From NCBI GenBank assembly GCA_017610245.1, contig JAFCCK010000013.1:1-12600 (forward strand): a DNA stretch of 12,600 nt. The letters run 5' to 3'. The notes beneath the pieces are model-generated. The model was not told where the DNA came from. It did not search any database and saw only the letters and a list, made by a program, of their open reading frames with translations. Within the stretch, counting starts at the first letter, position 1, and every line of letters starts with the position of its first letter. A program made the position numbers and the translations under genes. The DNA is from Candidatus Iainarchaeum sp. Its GTDB lineage: Archaea > Iainarchaeota > Iainarchaeia > Iainarchaeales > GCA-2688035. Positions 1-6,014 of this stretch are shown piece after piece.

Positions 1-1
1 C

Positions 2-166
2 TCCTTGAGGCTTACATTGGGCAGGGGAACAAAGGATGGAGATATTGATTACACTGTGAAGAATGTAAGGGAGATTGTTGGAAAGCTGAGGGCGATAAGC
101 CCATTGAGAAAGGGAGTGAATATAAGCAAGTACGAGAAAGGGTTTGGGAAGAGGCACAAGCAGTAG
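2..166 (+). CDS. iscS: Cysteine desulfurase (IscS/NifS family), C-terminal end only
   Basis: The window opens inside this gene; 54 C-terminal residues remain. The segment SLRLTLGRGTKDGDIDYTV is the typical end of IscS/NifS enzymes, where the small domain carries an S-x-R-x-(S/T)-(L/I)-G-x-x-(T/N) motif, followed by a helix (VREIVGKLRAISPL) and a basic tail. The family is PLP-dependent: it takes sulfur from cysteine as a persulfide and hands it to a scaffold. The PLP lysine and active-site cysteine lie upstream of the window and cannot be checked. The stop is 9 bases before the iscU start, so the two are almost certainly one operon. IscS and NifS cannot be told apart from this piece; the IscU-like partner favours IscS. 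Confidence 0.85.
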   Translation, partial: SLRLTLGRGTKDGDIDYTVKNVREIVGKLRAISPLRKGVNISKYEKGFGKRHKQ

Positions 167-175
167 GGGAATGAA

Positions 176-565
176 ATGTATAGCGATAAAGTACTGGATT
201 TGTTTCGGCATCCAAAAAATATTGGAGAGATTCCTGATGCAGATGCTGTTGGAAAGGTCGGCAATCCAGTGTGCGGAGATTTAATGTGGGTTTACTTAAA
301 GGTTGGAAAGAATAAGAAGGGAGAGGATATTATTAAGGATATTAAGGTTAAGACTTTTGGTTGTGTTGCAGCTATTTCGACAAGCTCAGCCCTTACTGAA
401 ATGGTTAAAGGAGTAACATTGGAGAAAGCTGGGAAAATCACGAGGGAGAAGGTTTCTGATTATGTTGGTGGGCTACCTCCTGCAAAAATACACTGCAGCG
501 TACTGGCAGTTGATGGCTTGAGGAAAGCAATAGAAGAGTATAAAAAGAAAAAGAGGCAGAAGTGA
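176..565 (+). CDS. iscU: Fe-S cluster assembly scaffold IscU/NifU N-terminal type
   Basis: This 129-residue protein is the scaffold on which Fe-S clusters are built before transfer to target proteins. It starts MYSDKVLDLFRHPKNIGEI, typical of the family. All three cluster ligands are present: Cys33 in NPVCGD, Cys63 in FGCVAAIS and Cys107 in KIHCSVLA, together with the conserved Asp35. LPPAK at residues 100-104 sits where bacterial IscU has the LPPVK motif bound by the HscA chaperone. Length matches a stand-alone IscU, without the extra domains of NifU. The purine-rich GGGGAATGA just before the ATG overlaps the tail of the desulfurase gene spacer, supporting this start and co-transcription. 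The C-terminus is lysine-rich (KKKKRQK). Identification is secure; IscU versus NifU-like naming is a matter of convention. Confidence 0.93.
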   Translation: MYSDKVLDLFRHPKNIGEIPDADAVGKVGNPVCGDLMWVYLKVGKNKKGEDIIKDIKVKTFGCVAAISTSSALTEMVKGVTLEKAGKITREKVSDYVGGLPPAKIHCSVLAVDGLRKAIEEYKKKKRQK

Positions 566-598
566 TTCAGCGCAAGCGGGACTTTTGCAGGTGTTTTT

Positions 599-1081
599 AT
601 GAAAAAGCCTACTGGGAAGGGAAGAGGTTCGCAATTATTTAGAGCATCGATGGGGGCTTCAGCCAAAGAGAAGGCTTCCTCAAGAATACGTCGCAATGCA
701 AAATTGCCTATGCCAGTAAGGCGGTATTTGATAAGGCTAATGAAAGCAAGCCCAACTATTTCTATCCTGACTATTAACATGTTACTTAGAACGATTCCGC
801 AAATAATCGTTGGAAAAAACATTGAGAAAAGAAGGGGATTGGATGAATTCTTGGCAAATAAGGGCAGGGCATGCTTTAAACCAAAACCAATTACCAAAGA
901 AGAAAAAGGCAGGCATAGAAGGGAATTGATTGAAAGGAAATTCTTTTCAGAGAATGACATGGAAAAGATAATGAGGGAAATTGAAAAACGACCCCAACTA
1001 TCTAACTTCGGGGCACAAGCCATCATCCACTACTTTGTTTGCACAAAAGTCTTAGATAGTGTTCAACAGAAATCTCATTAA
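599..1081 (+). CDS. Unrecognised basic protein, 160 residues
   Basis: I do not recognise a family. The start is supported by AGGTG five bases before the ATG, the same arrangement (GGTG(G)-TTTTT-ATG) seen at the GTPase gene at 2259. The protein is strongly basic: an N-terminal K/R/S-rich part (residues 1-45), a more hydrophobic helix-prone stretch around 50-72 (SPTISILTINMLLRTIPQIIVG), then a charged helical region (about 85-130) and a less charged end with two cysteines in the whole chain (one near residue 97, one near 149). Codon use (AGG/AGA arginine, A/T-rich third positions) resembles the neighbours. It follows iscU by 33 bases and could be transcribed with it, but nothing links it functionally to Fe-S work. 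A nucleic-acid-binding role would be a guess from charge alone. An ORF also exists on the other strand, but its translation looks like an antisense shadow. Confidence 0.6.
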   Translation: MKKPTGKGRGSQLFRASMGASAKEKASSRIRRNAKLPMPVRRYLIRLMKASPTISILTINMLLRTIPQIIVGKNIEKRRGLDEFLANKGRACFKPKPITKEEKGRHRRELIERKFFSENDMEKIMREIEKRPQLSNFGAQAIIHYFVCTKVLDSVQQKSH

Positions 1082-1109
1082 ATTAGGAAGTTGTTGCTCA
1101 TTAGTTCAT

Positions 1110-1118
1110 TATAATAAT
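1110..1118 (+). promoter_or_regulatory. TATA-like box before pth2
   Basis: TATAATAAT lies in a very AT-rich spacer with its centre about 34 bases before the pth2 ATG. Archaeal transcription usually starts about 25-27 bases after the box centre, giving a leader of under 10 bases. No GGTG-type ribosome site is visible, so the message is probably nearly leaderless. Confidence 0.45.
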
Positions 1119-1147
1119 TTTTTTGAATTAAAAATTACTTGATTAAA

Positions 1148-1489
1148 ATGTCGCTTAAGCAAGCAATCATTGTAAGAACAGATTTAGGCATGGGGAAGGG
1201 AAAAATCGCAGCTCAAGTTGCACATGCTTCAGTTGAAGTGTTGGATAAGGTTAAGCCTGGAATTGTGGAAGAGTGGAAGCAACAGGGAATGAAGAAGATT
1301 GTGTTGAAAGTTTCCGGGAAGAAGGAATTGTTGGGGCTGTTTCAGCAGATGCGCAAGCTGTTTCCTGCTGCGCTGATTAAGGATGCCGGGCTAACACAGA
1401 TAAAAGCAGGGGAACCCACCTGTATTGCAATTGGGCCGGCAGAAGAGAAAGAATTGGACCGTTTTTTGGGCAAACTGAAGCTACTCTAA
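1148..1489 (+). CDS. pth2: Peptidyl-tRNA hydrolase, Pth2 type
   Basis: Pth2 cleaves the ester bond of peptidyl-tRNAs that drop off the ribosome and so recycles tRNA; it is the archaeal and eukaryotic form, unrelated to bacterial Pth. The 113-residue protein has the family hallmarks: residues 4-30 read KQAIIVRTDLGMGKGKIAAQ with VAHAS following (conserved GKGK-x(3)-Q-x-x-HA core), KIVLKVSGKKELLGL in the middle, and the C-terminal LIKDAGLTQIKAGEPTCIAIGPA, which matches the D-AG-T-(Q/E)-(I/V)-x-x-G-(S/T/E)-x-T signature. A TTG three codons upstream is in frame, but ATG at 1148 gives the usual MSLKQAIIV-type start and fits the TATA spacing. Its end overlaps the end of the convergent lipoprotein gene by 9 bases. 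Confidence 0.95.
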   Translation: MSLKQAIIVRTDLGMGKGKIAAQVAHASVEVLDKVKPGIVEEWKQQGMKKIVLKVSGKKELLGLFQQMRKLFPAALIKDAGLTQIKAGEPTCIAIGPAEEKELDRFLGKLKLL

Positions 1490-2203
1490 TTCTGGTTCAA
1501 CGCCCAGGCTTGTTCTCTCCAAACAGCTTTCTTTTATTGTTTCGTCCTCTATTTCATCACAAATTGCTGGGTTCTGGTATGAAGCAGCTATCTCCTCCAG
1601 GCAGGTATCTTTCTCAAAGCCGTGCAATTGCAGGCATTTTTCCTTGTCGCCTGATTCTATTGCGGATTTTTTGATGCACACTTCTCTCCAGGAGCCGGAG
1701 GCAATTTCAGAGCAGATCGCTGAAACCCTGCCCCAGCACCTTTCCTCCCAGCTTTCTCCCACTAATTGATTACATTCATCAGTGTAAAGTACACCCAACG
1801 CGACATCAGCAATGCAAATATTTTTTGCATTGGTGTTGTCCTCTCCAAAGGCGCTCTCCATATGTTCGCAGAGGGAAGTGTCAAACTTTTGCCTTGCAAC
1901 GCTGCTCACACAATCGTTTCTCTGCCAGAGTTTGGACAAATTGGAGCATTGGGAGACATCATTTTCCTCAAGGGCAGTAGCGAAAATGCAGGTGTCCTTG
2001 TCAACCTGCCTCTCCATTGCCTCGCAATTTCCTGGGATGGGCGCGGGCTCTGGCGGAATTACGGTATCGCCAACAGGAATAAAATCAAGGGGTTCCTGCT
2101 CACTGCCCTGCAAAAATCCCGGCTCTTCTGGCACCTGCTCTACGCAGCCGCTCAGGAAAAGCAACAGCATAAGGGTCATTATTGCAAAAAACTTTCTAAA
2201 CAT
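1481..2203 (-). CDS. Lipoprotein with seven C-x11-C repeats
   Basis: No known family is recognised. The N-terminus is a lipoprotein signal: MFRKFF, a hydrophobic run, then LFLSGC with the lipidation cysteine. An acidic, proline-rich spacer of about 35 residues follows. The rest is a regular cysteine array. Numbered from the alternative start three codons upstream (2212), cysteines fall at 63, 75, 89, 101, 115, 133, 147, 159, 167, 179, 193, 204, 218 and 230. Gaps alternate 11 and 13 residues, giving a 26-residue unit C-x11-C-x13, with one longer unit (x17), one short link (x7) and one x10. Units carry acidic residues before the second Cys (KDTC, RNDC, EERC, KESC). The pattern suits stacked disulfide-pinned helical hairpins outside the membrane. 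Start 2203 is preferred because a TATA-like box lies about 31 bases before it. Confidence 0.85.
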   Translation of the reverse strand: MFRKFFAIMTLMLLLFLSGCVEQVPEEPGFLQGSEQEPLDFIPVGDTVIPPEPAPIPGNCEAMERQVDKDTCIFATALEENDVSQCSNLSKLWQRNDCVSSVARQKFDTSLCEHMESAFGEDNTNAKNICIADVALGVLYTDECNQLVGESWEERCWGRVSAICSEIASGSWREVCIKKSAIESGDKEKCLQLHGFEKDTCLEEIAASYQNPAICDEIEDETIKESCLERTSLGVEPELE

Positions 2204-2209
2204 AGTTAT

Positions 2210-2240
2210 CATTAATATAAGAAAAGAGGTATTTAATAAT
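2210..2240. promoter_or_regulatory. Divergent promoter region, lipoprotein and GTPase genes
   Basis: Two AT-rich boxes sit in the short space between the divergent genes. ATTAATATAA (2211-2220) is about 44 bases before the GTPase ATG and would give a leader of about 18 bases that includes the GGGTGG ribosome site. The other strand of 2229-2239 (ATTATTAAATAC type) lies about 31 bases before the lipoprotein start at 2203. Each box thus overlaps or abuts the other gene's start region, so the two promoters may interfere. Placement is by spacing only. Confidence 0.4.
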
Positions 2241-2258
2241 TAGCCCCGGGTGGTTTTT

Positions 2259-3011
2259 ATGCGTAAGGGCTTTGTAGCAAGGGTTGATAGAGTAATAGGC
2301 CAGTCTGATGTAGTATTGGAAGTAGTGGACGCTCGCTTTCCTGCGGAAACAAGGAATAAAGCGTTAGAGGGTAAAGTGGTTGCGGATGGAAAAGGACTTA
2401 TTATAGTGGTGAACAAGAGCGATTTGATTGGTAGGGGGAGGGCAAAGGAATTGAAGCGGGAAATTGGAAAGGAATTGCGGTGTGTTTTTTTCAGTGCAAG
2501 GGAGCGGCAGGGCAAAAAAAAGCTGCTGGGGGAAATTGGAAAAGCGAGCAAGGGGAAAGCTGTTAAGGTTGCTGTTGTTGGATATCCAAACACTGGGAAG
2601 AGCAGCGTGATAAATGTGTTGAAGGGAAGGAAGGCTGCATTGACAAGTAGAAAAGCTGGCTTTACTCGCGGGGAGCAGATTGTTAGGATAAGCGAAAAAA
2701 TTTTGCTTGTGGATTCTCCTGGAGTTATTCCAACTGAGGAATGGGACGAATTTAGGCTGTTTTTGGTAGGAGCGAAAAACCCACAGGATATTGAGGATAA
2801 GGAGCTAGCGGCAATGAAATTGCTTGAATTTATTTCAAGGGAGAACCCAGATGCTCTGAGGAGAAGGTATGGGATAACCGCTGTAAGCGGAGAAAGGGCA
2901 CTGGAGGAAATTGCTTTGAGGAGGAAAAAGCTCTTGAAGGGAGGGAAGCCGGATACTGCAGCTGCCGCTACAATTGTTTTGGGGGAATGGAGCAAAAATA
3001 TTCTGCATTGA
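2259..3011 (+). CDS. Circularly permuted ribosome-assembly-type GTPase (YlqF/YawG-like)
   Basis: A 250-residue GTPase whose motifs run in permuted order: DARFPAETRN (24-33), then G4 NKSD (52-55) and G5-like FFSAR (77-81), and only after them the P-loop GYPNTGKSS (108-116), the G2 region KAGFTRGEQ (132-140) and G3 DSPG (152-155). This G4-G5-G1-G2-G3 order defines the YlqF/YawG/NOG2 group, whose studied members act in large-subunit ribosome assembly; that role here is inferred. A helical C-terminal part (160-250) follows, as in relatives. The start is ATG at 2259, with GGGTGG five bases upstream; an in-frame GTG at 2250 lies inside that ribosome site and is rejected. No metal-binding or extra N-terminal domain is present, so it is a minimal form. 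Confidence 0.9.
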   Translation: MRKGFVARVDRVIGQSDVVLEVVDARFPAETRNKALEGKVVADGKGLIIVVNKSDLIGRGRAKELKREIGKELRCVFFSARERQGKKKLLGEIGKASKGKAVKVAVVGYPNTGKSSVINVLKGRKAALTSRKAGFTRGEQIVRISEKILLVDSPGVIPTEEWDEFRLFLVGAKNPQDIEDKELAAMKLLEFISRENPDALRRRYGITAVSGERALEEIALRRKKLLKGGKPDTAAAATIVLGEWSKNILH

Positions 3012-3018
3012 AGTTAAG

Positions 3019-3027
3019 CTTATTAAT
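3019..3027 (+). promoter_or_regulatory. TATA-like box before the single-span surface protein gene
   Basis: CTTATTAAT is centred 26 bases before the ATG at 3049 and no ribosome site precedes that ATG. Both points indicate a leaderless message and favour 3049 over the longer in-frame start at 2974, which would lie inside the GTPase gene. Confidence 0.5.
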
Positions 3028-3048
3028 CGAAAAAGCCATTTTATTAGC

Positions 3049-3714
3049 ATGTTTGAAAAAGTCCTGAAGCAGAGGAGAGCACTTGTCTTCTTTGCAGTCA
3101 TCTATCTAATTTTCGGCTCTGCCTTCTTTTACCTGCTTTTCATGACCCCCGGGTTAGAGTTTATTCAAGAAGAGACAGAAGGGAAAATGCGGGTTTTTTT
3201 GTTCAACAACTCTAGCCACGTAATTAACAGCATCGAGGTTGAAACAGACTTTGGGGAAAAGATAGCTTCTGTTGAGCAGCTTGCACCACAAGAAAAGGCA
3301 TTACTCCAACTAGAGGGTAGAAGTGGGGCTGTAAAGCTTGTAGCAAGAGCGCCTTTTCATGCCGCTGCCAGCAGAGTCTTTTCATTTGTTGAGGGCGGTG
3401 AAACAGAAGAGGTTAAGCTAAGCTATAAGGTAACCGCTCCATCAATTGTTTTCGTTGACTTAAATTTTGTGACGAGAATAGAGGTATGTAATGAAGGGGG
3501 TGAGTTGTCGGAAGTGAGCCTGGAGGAGCGCCATGGAAAAACCTTCTTCAAGGAAGAAAGCCGAGTTGAAACAATTTCATTGGTTGGCGGGGAATGCAAA
3601 GAAATCAGTTTTACACTCACACCGGCCAAAACAGGGCGGACCAAAATATATTTTAATGTGAAGGCACTTTCCTATAGTAGGGAAATTGAAAAAGAGATTA
3701 CGATTGAAGAGTGA
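3049..3714 (+). CDS. Single-span membrane protein with outer beta-rich domain
   Basis: No named family is recognised. The 221-residue protein has a short basic N-terminus (MFEKVLKQRR), one membrane span at about 11-33 (ALVFFAVIYLIFGSAFFYLL) and a domain of about 185 residues that should lie outside. That domain is built of alternating hydrophobic strands and ends in a region resembling immunoglobulin-like or CARDB/NEW3-type beta sandwiches (IEVCNEGGELSEVSLEE, then ECKEISFTLTPAKTGRTKIYF). Its only two cysteines, 147 and 183, each beside a Gly-Gly (CNEGG and GGEC), are well placed for a disulfide. Its stop is followed five bases later by the next ATG, and the two genes likely form one transcript. 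A structural surface role is possible; no catalytic motif is visible. Confidence 0.75.
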   Translation: MFEKVLKQRRALVFFAVIYLIFGSAFFYLLFMTPGLEFIQEETEGKMRVFLFNNSSHVINSIEVETDFGEKIASVEQLAPQEKALLQLEGRSGAVKLVARAPFHAAASRVFSFVEGGETEEVKLSYKVTAPSIVFVDLNFVTRIEVCNEGGELSEVSLEERHGKTFFKEESRVETISLVGGECKEISFTLTPAKTGRTKIYFNVKALSYSREIEKEITIEE

Positions 3715-3719
3715 GGAAT

Positions 3720-4403
3720 ATGGCTGGAGAAAAAGCAAAGGGAAAGGGAAAAGAGGCAAGCATTATTGAAATAATCCAGGAAATGGTCGCAAGCGGGGAA
3801 AGCGAGGAAAAGATTCTGGGTACTTTGAAGGATTTGGGCGTTTCCCCTGAGAAAGCAAAACGCTTGCTTTTGGTGGGGCAGGCTGATACGTTTGCGTTGC
3901 TAAGGAGTGAAATCAGCAAGATTGTTAAATCTGACCTTGACTTGGAAAAGCCCAGGCTGACGAAATACATCGAAGAGCAGGCACAAAAGGCGACTAGCTC
4001 AATGAAACAAAATATTGAGAAGGAAGTATTGGGAGATTTACAGAAGTACGAGAAAGACATTACAGGACAAAGCAAGACATTTCAGGAGCAGATAAGCGAA
4101 ACAGTGCGCAAAGTGGCTGACTTAAGCGACAGGGTTAGAAACCAGCTGAATGCTCTGGGAGCACAAGTGGATACAGTGCAAAAGGACTTGGACGAAATGA
4201 AGGTGAAGGGTATTGGCATGAAAAGCAAAATCATTTCAATGCTGTTCATTGTTCTTGGCTTGGGATTCTGTGGAATGGCAGGCTACCTGGCTTATACATA
4301 TATTTCGCTCATAACAACAGGCATAACAATAGATGCAATAATAATGCTGCTTGCTGTTGGATTGATTGGGATAACAATGCTGTTTGTGGCATCTCTATTC
4401 TAA
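3720..4403 (+). CDS. Coiled-coil protein with two C-terminal membrane spans
   Basis: A 227-residue protein in three parts. A lysine/glycine-rich start is followed by a compact helical module (14-55: IIEIIQEMVASGESEEKILG, then LKDLGVSPEKAKRLL) that looks like a small three-helix, UBA-like fold. Residues 60-165 are a long charged helix with coiled-coil character and no cysteine. Two hydrophobic spans follow (about 171-194 and 202-225), leaving almost no tail. With both spans at the end, the helical part most likely faces the cytoplasm. The ATG at 3720 is chosen because GTGAGG, which includes the preceding stop, sits just upstream; the in-frame GTG at 3711 is less likely. It may scaffold something at the membrane and may partner the preceding surface protein. 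Function is unknown. Confidence 0.75.
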   Translation: MAGEKAKGKGKEASIIEIIQEMVASGESEEKILGTLKDLGVSPEKAKRLLLVGQADTFALLRSEISKIVKSDLDLEKPRLTKYIEEQAQKATSSMKQNIEKEVLGDLQKYEKDITGQSKTFQEQISETVRKVADLSDRVRNQLNALGAQVDTVQKDLDEMKVKGIGMKSKIISMLFIVLGLGFCGMAGYLAYTYISLITTGITIDAIIMLLAVGLIGITMLFVASLF

Positions 4404-4409
4404 GTAGTT

Positions 4410-4553
4410 TTATACAATCTTCTTTTCATTCAATTTCTTGTATTCTTTTAGGGAGGAAATTGCCTTTTCAAGCAGGATCCTGTTCCTAATGCTCTTGGTG
4501 TTCTTGCGGAGGGCATTCAATTCTGCAATAATTTCGTCCAACTGGAGCCTCAT
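4410..4553 (-). CDS. Small helical protein, 47 residues, unknown
   Basis: MRLQLDEIIAELNALRKNTK followed by a K/L/E-rich helix and a lysine-rich end. It should form one or two amphipathic helices and has no cysteine and no membrane span. A longer frame starting with GTG at 4631 adds 26 residues (FIYLDKLPRLFKPFF and more) and would overlap the upstream lipoprotein gene. The shorter ATG start is preferred because the minus-strand box CTTTTTAAACC at 4585-4595 would start transcription about 11 bases before it, inside the longer frame. The gene ends 7 bases from the stop of the convergent coiled-coil gene. It may be a real small protein or a chance frame; size alone limits confidence. Confidence 0.45.
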   Translation of the reverse strand: MRLQLDEIIAELNALRKNTKSIRNRILLEKAISSLKEYKKLNEKKIV

Positions 4554-4624
4554 AGGAAAACCACGAGATAATTGGGTGAAAAAAGGTTTAAAAAGTCTGG
4601 GAAGCTTGTCAAGATAAATGAAAA

Positions 4625-4990
4625 TTAGCACGAATAGCTCTCTCCACGCGAATACTCGAAACAGAGCTGCTCGTATTTAGTTGCATAATCGTCATCACAA
4701 GCTGTTGCGCATGGATTTAAAAAATCATAATCATATTGGCGGTATTCTTGGCAATCTACAGGATCTCCGATTCCAACACTAGCCTCGTAACTGCACATAA
4801 CGTAATTTTGGAATCTTTGATTAATCTCTTTAAAGCGGCAGTCATCTATACAAACCCGATACTCTATTTGTAATTTGTTCTTTTCAATTTCCAACTGGTT
4901 AGACTTTATTTGCCCAGAATCTGTTTGGGTACAGCCTGAAAATAGCAGGATAACAAGTATGGGCGCTAGCAAGAGGTGTTCTTTGCCCAT
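4625..4990 (-). CDS. Cysteine-rich lipoprotein, 121 residues
   Basis: The N-terminus MGKEHLLLAPILVILLFSGC is a lipoprotein signal with the lipidated cysteine at 20. A charged helical stretch (25-45) leads to an eight-cysteine region: C47-x3-C51, C66, C80, C94-x3-C98, C110 and C121, the last being the final residue. The even number and two CX3C pairs suggest four disulfides and helical hairpins outside the membrane. Aromatic residues are frequent (YRQYDYDF, YEQLCFEYS). It is not homologous by eye to the C-x11-C lipoprotein at 1481, but shares the style: lipid anchor plus paired cysteines. A TATA-like box on the minus strand (CATTTATTAAG, 5013-5023) lies about 28 bases before the ATG, indicating a leaderless message. 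No family recognised. Confidence 0.75.
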   Translation of the reverse strand: MGKEHLLLAPILVILLFSGCTQTDSGQIKSNQLEIEKNKLQIEYRVCIDDCRFKEINQRFQNYVMCSYEASVGIGDPVDCQEYRQYDYDFLNPCATACDDDYATKYEQLCFEYSRGESYSC

Positions 4991-5048
4991 ATTTTAGAAT
5001 ACCCCCCAAAGCACTTAATAAATGTTTCTTCTGCTTTAGCTGGGCAAA

Positions 5049-5459
5049 TTATTGCCCTGCAATCTGCTTCTGCTCCCCAACCACAACGCCCAAATCAATG
5101 CCGTGTGTAAGGGCGTGCTTCCTTGAAATGTTGTAGCCTTTTTCTCCCTTGCTGAACTGCCTTGGCTTCAGAAAGCGCCATCCTTTATGGGGAATCTTCC
5201 AGGCAATGTAGAGTTCCGCTCCCGCCATTCTGCTCCAATTGTGAAGTTCGTCCATCTGAGCGAGGGCAATGCTGAGATACGGCTTGCTCCAAGCTTTGCA
5301 TTCAATCGCTAACTGCAAACCCGGCTTCATTGCAATTACATCCGGGCTTGGAAGAGATGTCTTTCCGCTTCCTGCCACCCTCAAAACAGCCAATCCACGC
5401 TTGAATAGGAGGTGGATGAGCTCCCTTTCGGCATTTGCTCCCTTTTGGTAATAACTCAT
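5049..5459 (-). CDS. hjc: Archaeal Holliday junction resolvase Hjc
   Basis: Hjc is a dimeric, metal-dependent endonuclease that cuts four-way DNA junctions made during recombination and fork repair. The 136-residue protein shows the family pattern: KGANAERELIHLLFKRGLAVLRVAGSG at the start, then SPDVIAMK and LAIECKAW. The nuclease residues of the PD-(D/E)xK fold are visible as Glu11, Asp40, Glu53 and Lys55, in the spacing known for archaeal Hjc. YLSIALAQMDELHNW and the later Trp/Lys-rich part match the rest of the domain. The C-terminus runs about 15 residues past the usual core (GIDLGVVVGEQKQIAGQ). The ATG gives the normal N-terminus, and a TATA-like stretch (5485-5495, minus strand CTTTTATTTGT) lies about 31 bases upstream. 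It stands alone and divergent from the DUF167-dnaG pair. Confidence 0.93.
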   Translation of the reverse strand: MSYYQKGANAERELIHLLFKRGLAVLRVAGSGKTSLPSPDVIAMKPGLQLAIECKAWSKPYLSIALAQMDELHNWSRMAGAELYIAWKIPHKGWRFLKPRQFSKGEKGYNISRKHALTHGIDLGVVVGEQKQIAGQ

Positions 5460-5501
5460 TTTTACCGTAAGAATTGGGTGAAAAACAAATAAAAGCAGTT
5501 C

Positions 5502-5541
5502 CCCAAAAGGCGCATAGATGCGCCTAAATTAAAGTTTTGGG
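5502..5541. repeat. Nested inverted repeat between hjc and the DUF167 gene
   Basis: A near-perfect palindrome AGGCGCATAGATGCGCCT occupies 5508-5525 (arms of 7-8 bases around TAGA or AG). It is enclosed by a second pair, CCCAAAA (5502-5508) and TTTTGGG (5535-5541). The 180-base spacer holds the promoters of both divergent genes: the Hjc box at 5485-5495 and a box CATATACATAATA at 5572-5584 for the DUF167 gene. Since the palindrome sits between the two promoters, an operator for a dimeric regulator is as likely as an RNA hairpin. Confidence 0.5.
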
Positions 5542-5639
5542 CAAAGTAGGGGGCACTATTAAAAGCTTTTTCATATACATAATATTTCAGAATTAGGGTT
5601 TACCTAAGTGATATTTTATCCCCTGTTTGGGGTTTTCAT

Positions 5640-5927
5640 TTGAGCGAAATTAAAAAAGGAGTGATTTTAAAATTAAAAGTGCAGGCGAATTCTTCCAGAT
5701 TTAAATTGGCTAGATTCGACCCTGTGCAAAATGAATTGATGGTAAAGGTTTGCTTACCAGCTCTGAAGGGAAAGGCAAATAAAGAATTGCTCAAGGAATT
5801 GAAAAAAGTTTTTAATTCAAGCGCTGAAATTATTAAAGGAGAAAAATCAAACAAGAAAAAAGTTTTGGTGCACGCTCGCAGTGAACAAGTGCTTGCAGCA
5901 ATCGCACCAAAAATAAGTGAACCCTAA
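5640..5927 (+). CDS. DUF167 (YggU-type) protein, TTG start
   Basis: A 95-residue member of the small DUF167/UPF0235 family, for which no biochemical role is established. Family features are clear: VILKLKVQANSSRFKL near the start, KVCLPALKGKANKELLKELKK in the middle (the conserved P-x-x-GKAN-x-x-L motif) and a lysine-rich end with IIKGEKSNKKKVLV (the G-x-x-S-x-x-K-x-(V/L) motif). No ATG or GTG is available at the right place; TTG at 5640 follows GGGG (5629-5632) by seven bases and yields the full domain. Promoter box 5572-5584 predicts a leader of about 37 bases. The dnaG gene follows 87 bases downstream on the same strand after two hairpins, so co-transcription is possible but not assured. 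Confidence 0.88.
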   Translation: MSEIKKGVILKLKVQANSSRFKLARFDPVQNELMVKVCLPALKGKANKELLKELKKVFNSSAEIIKGEKSNKKKVLVHARSEQVLAAIAPKISEP

Positions 5928-5933
5928 TTCTAA

Positions 5934-5997
5934 GAACTTTTCTTTAGGAAGGAAAAGTTCACAAAAGAAAGGAAAAGAAAGCGCAATAAAATTGCGC
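5934..5997 (+). repeat. Two hairpins between the DUF167 gene and dnaG
   Basis: Hairpin 1 pairs GAACTTTTC (5934-5942) with GAAAAGTTC (5952-5960) around a nine-base loop. Hairpin 2 pairs GCGCAAT (5981-5987) with ATTGCGC (5991-5997) around AAA. They fill most of the 87-base spacer and end 17 bases before the dnaG start, just ahead of its GGTGA ribosome site (6003-6007). They may be an RNA processing or termination signal between the genes or part of the dnaG leader. Neither is followed by a long T run. Confidence 0.5.
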
Positions 5998-6014
5998 AGA
6001 AAGGTGATTAGAAA

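Noticed and set aside
460..1026. 188-residue frame on the minus strand opposite iscU's end and the basic protein gene
   Set aside because: Low-complexity hydrophobic/Ser-rich translation typical of the complement of Lys/Arg-rich coding sequence; it overlaps the conserved end of iscU and has no ribosome site.
2240..2995. 251-residue frame on the minus strand opposite the GTPase
   Set aside because: Mirrors the GTPase reading frame; all GTPase motifs are on the plus strand.
4554..4631. GTG-started N-terminal extension of the 47-residue protein
   Set aside because: It would contain the likely promoter and overlap the upstream lipoprotein gene; the ATG at 4553 fits the TATA spacing.
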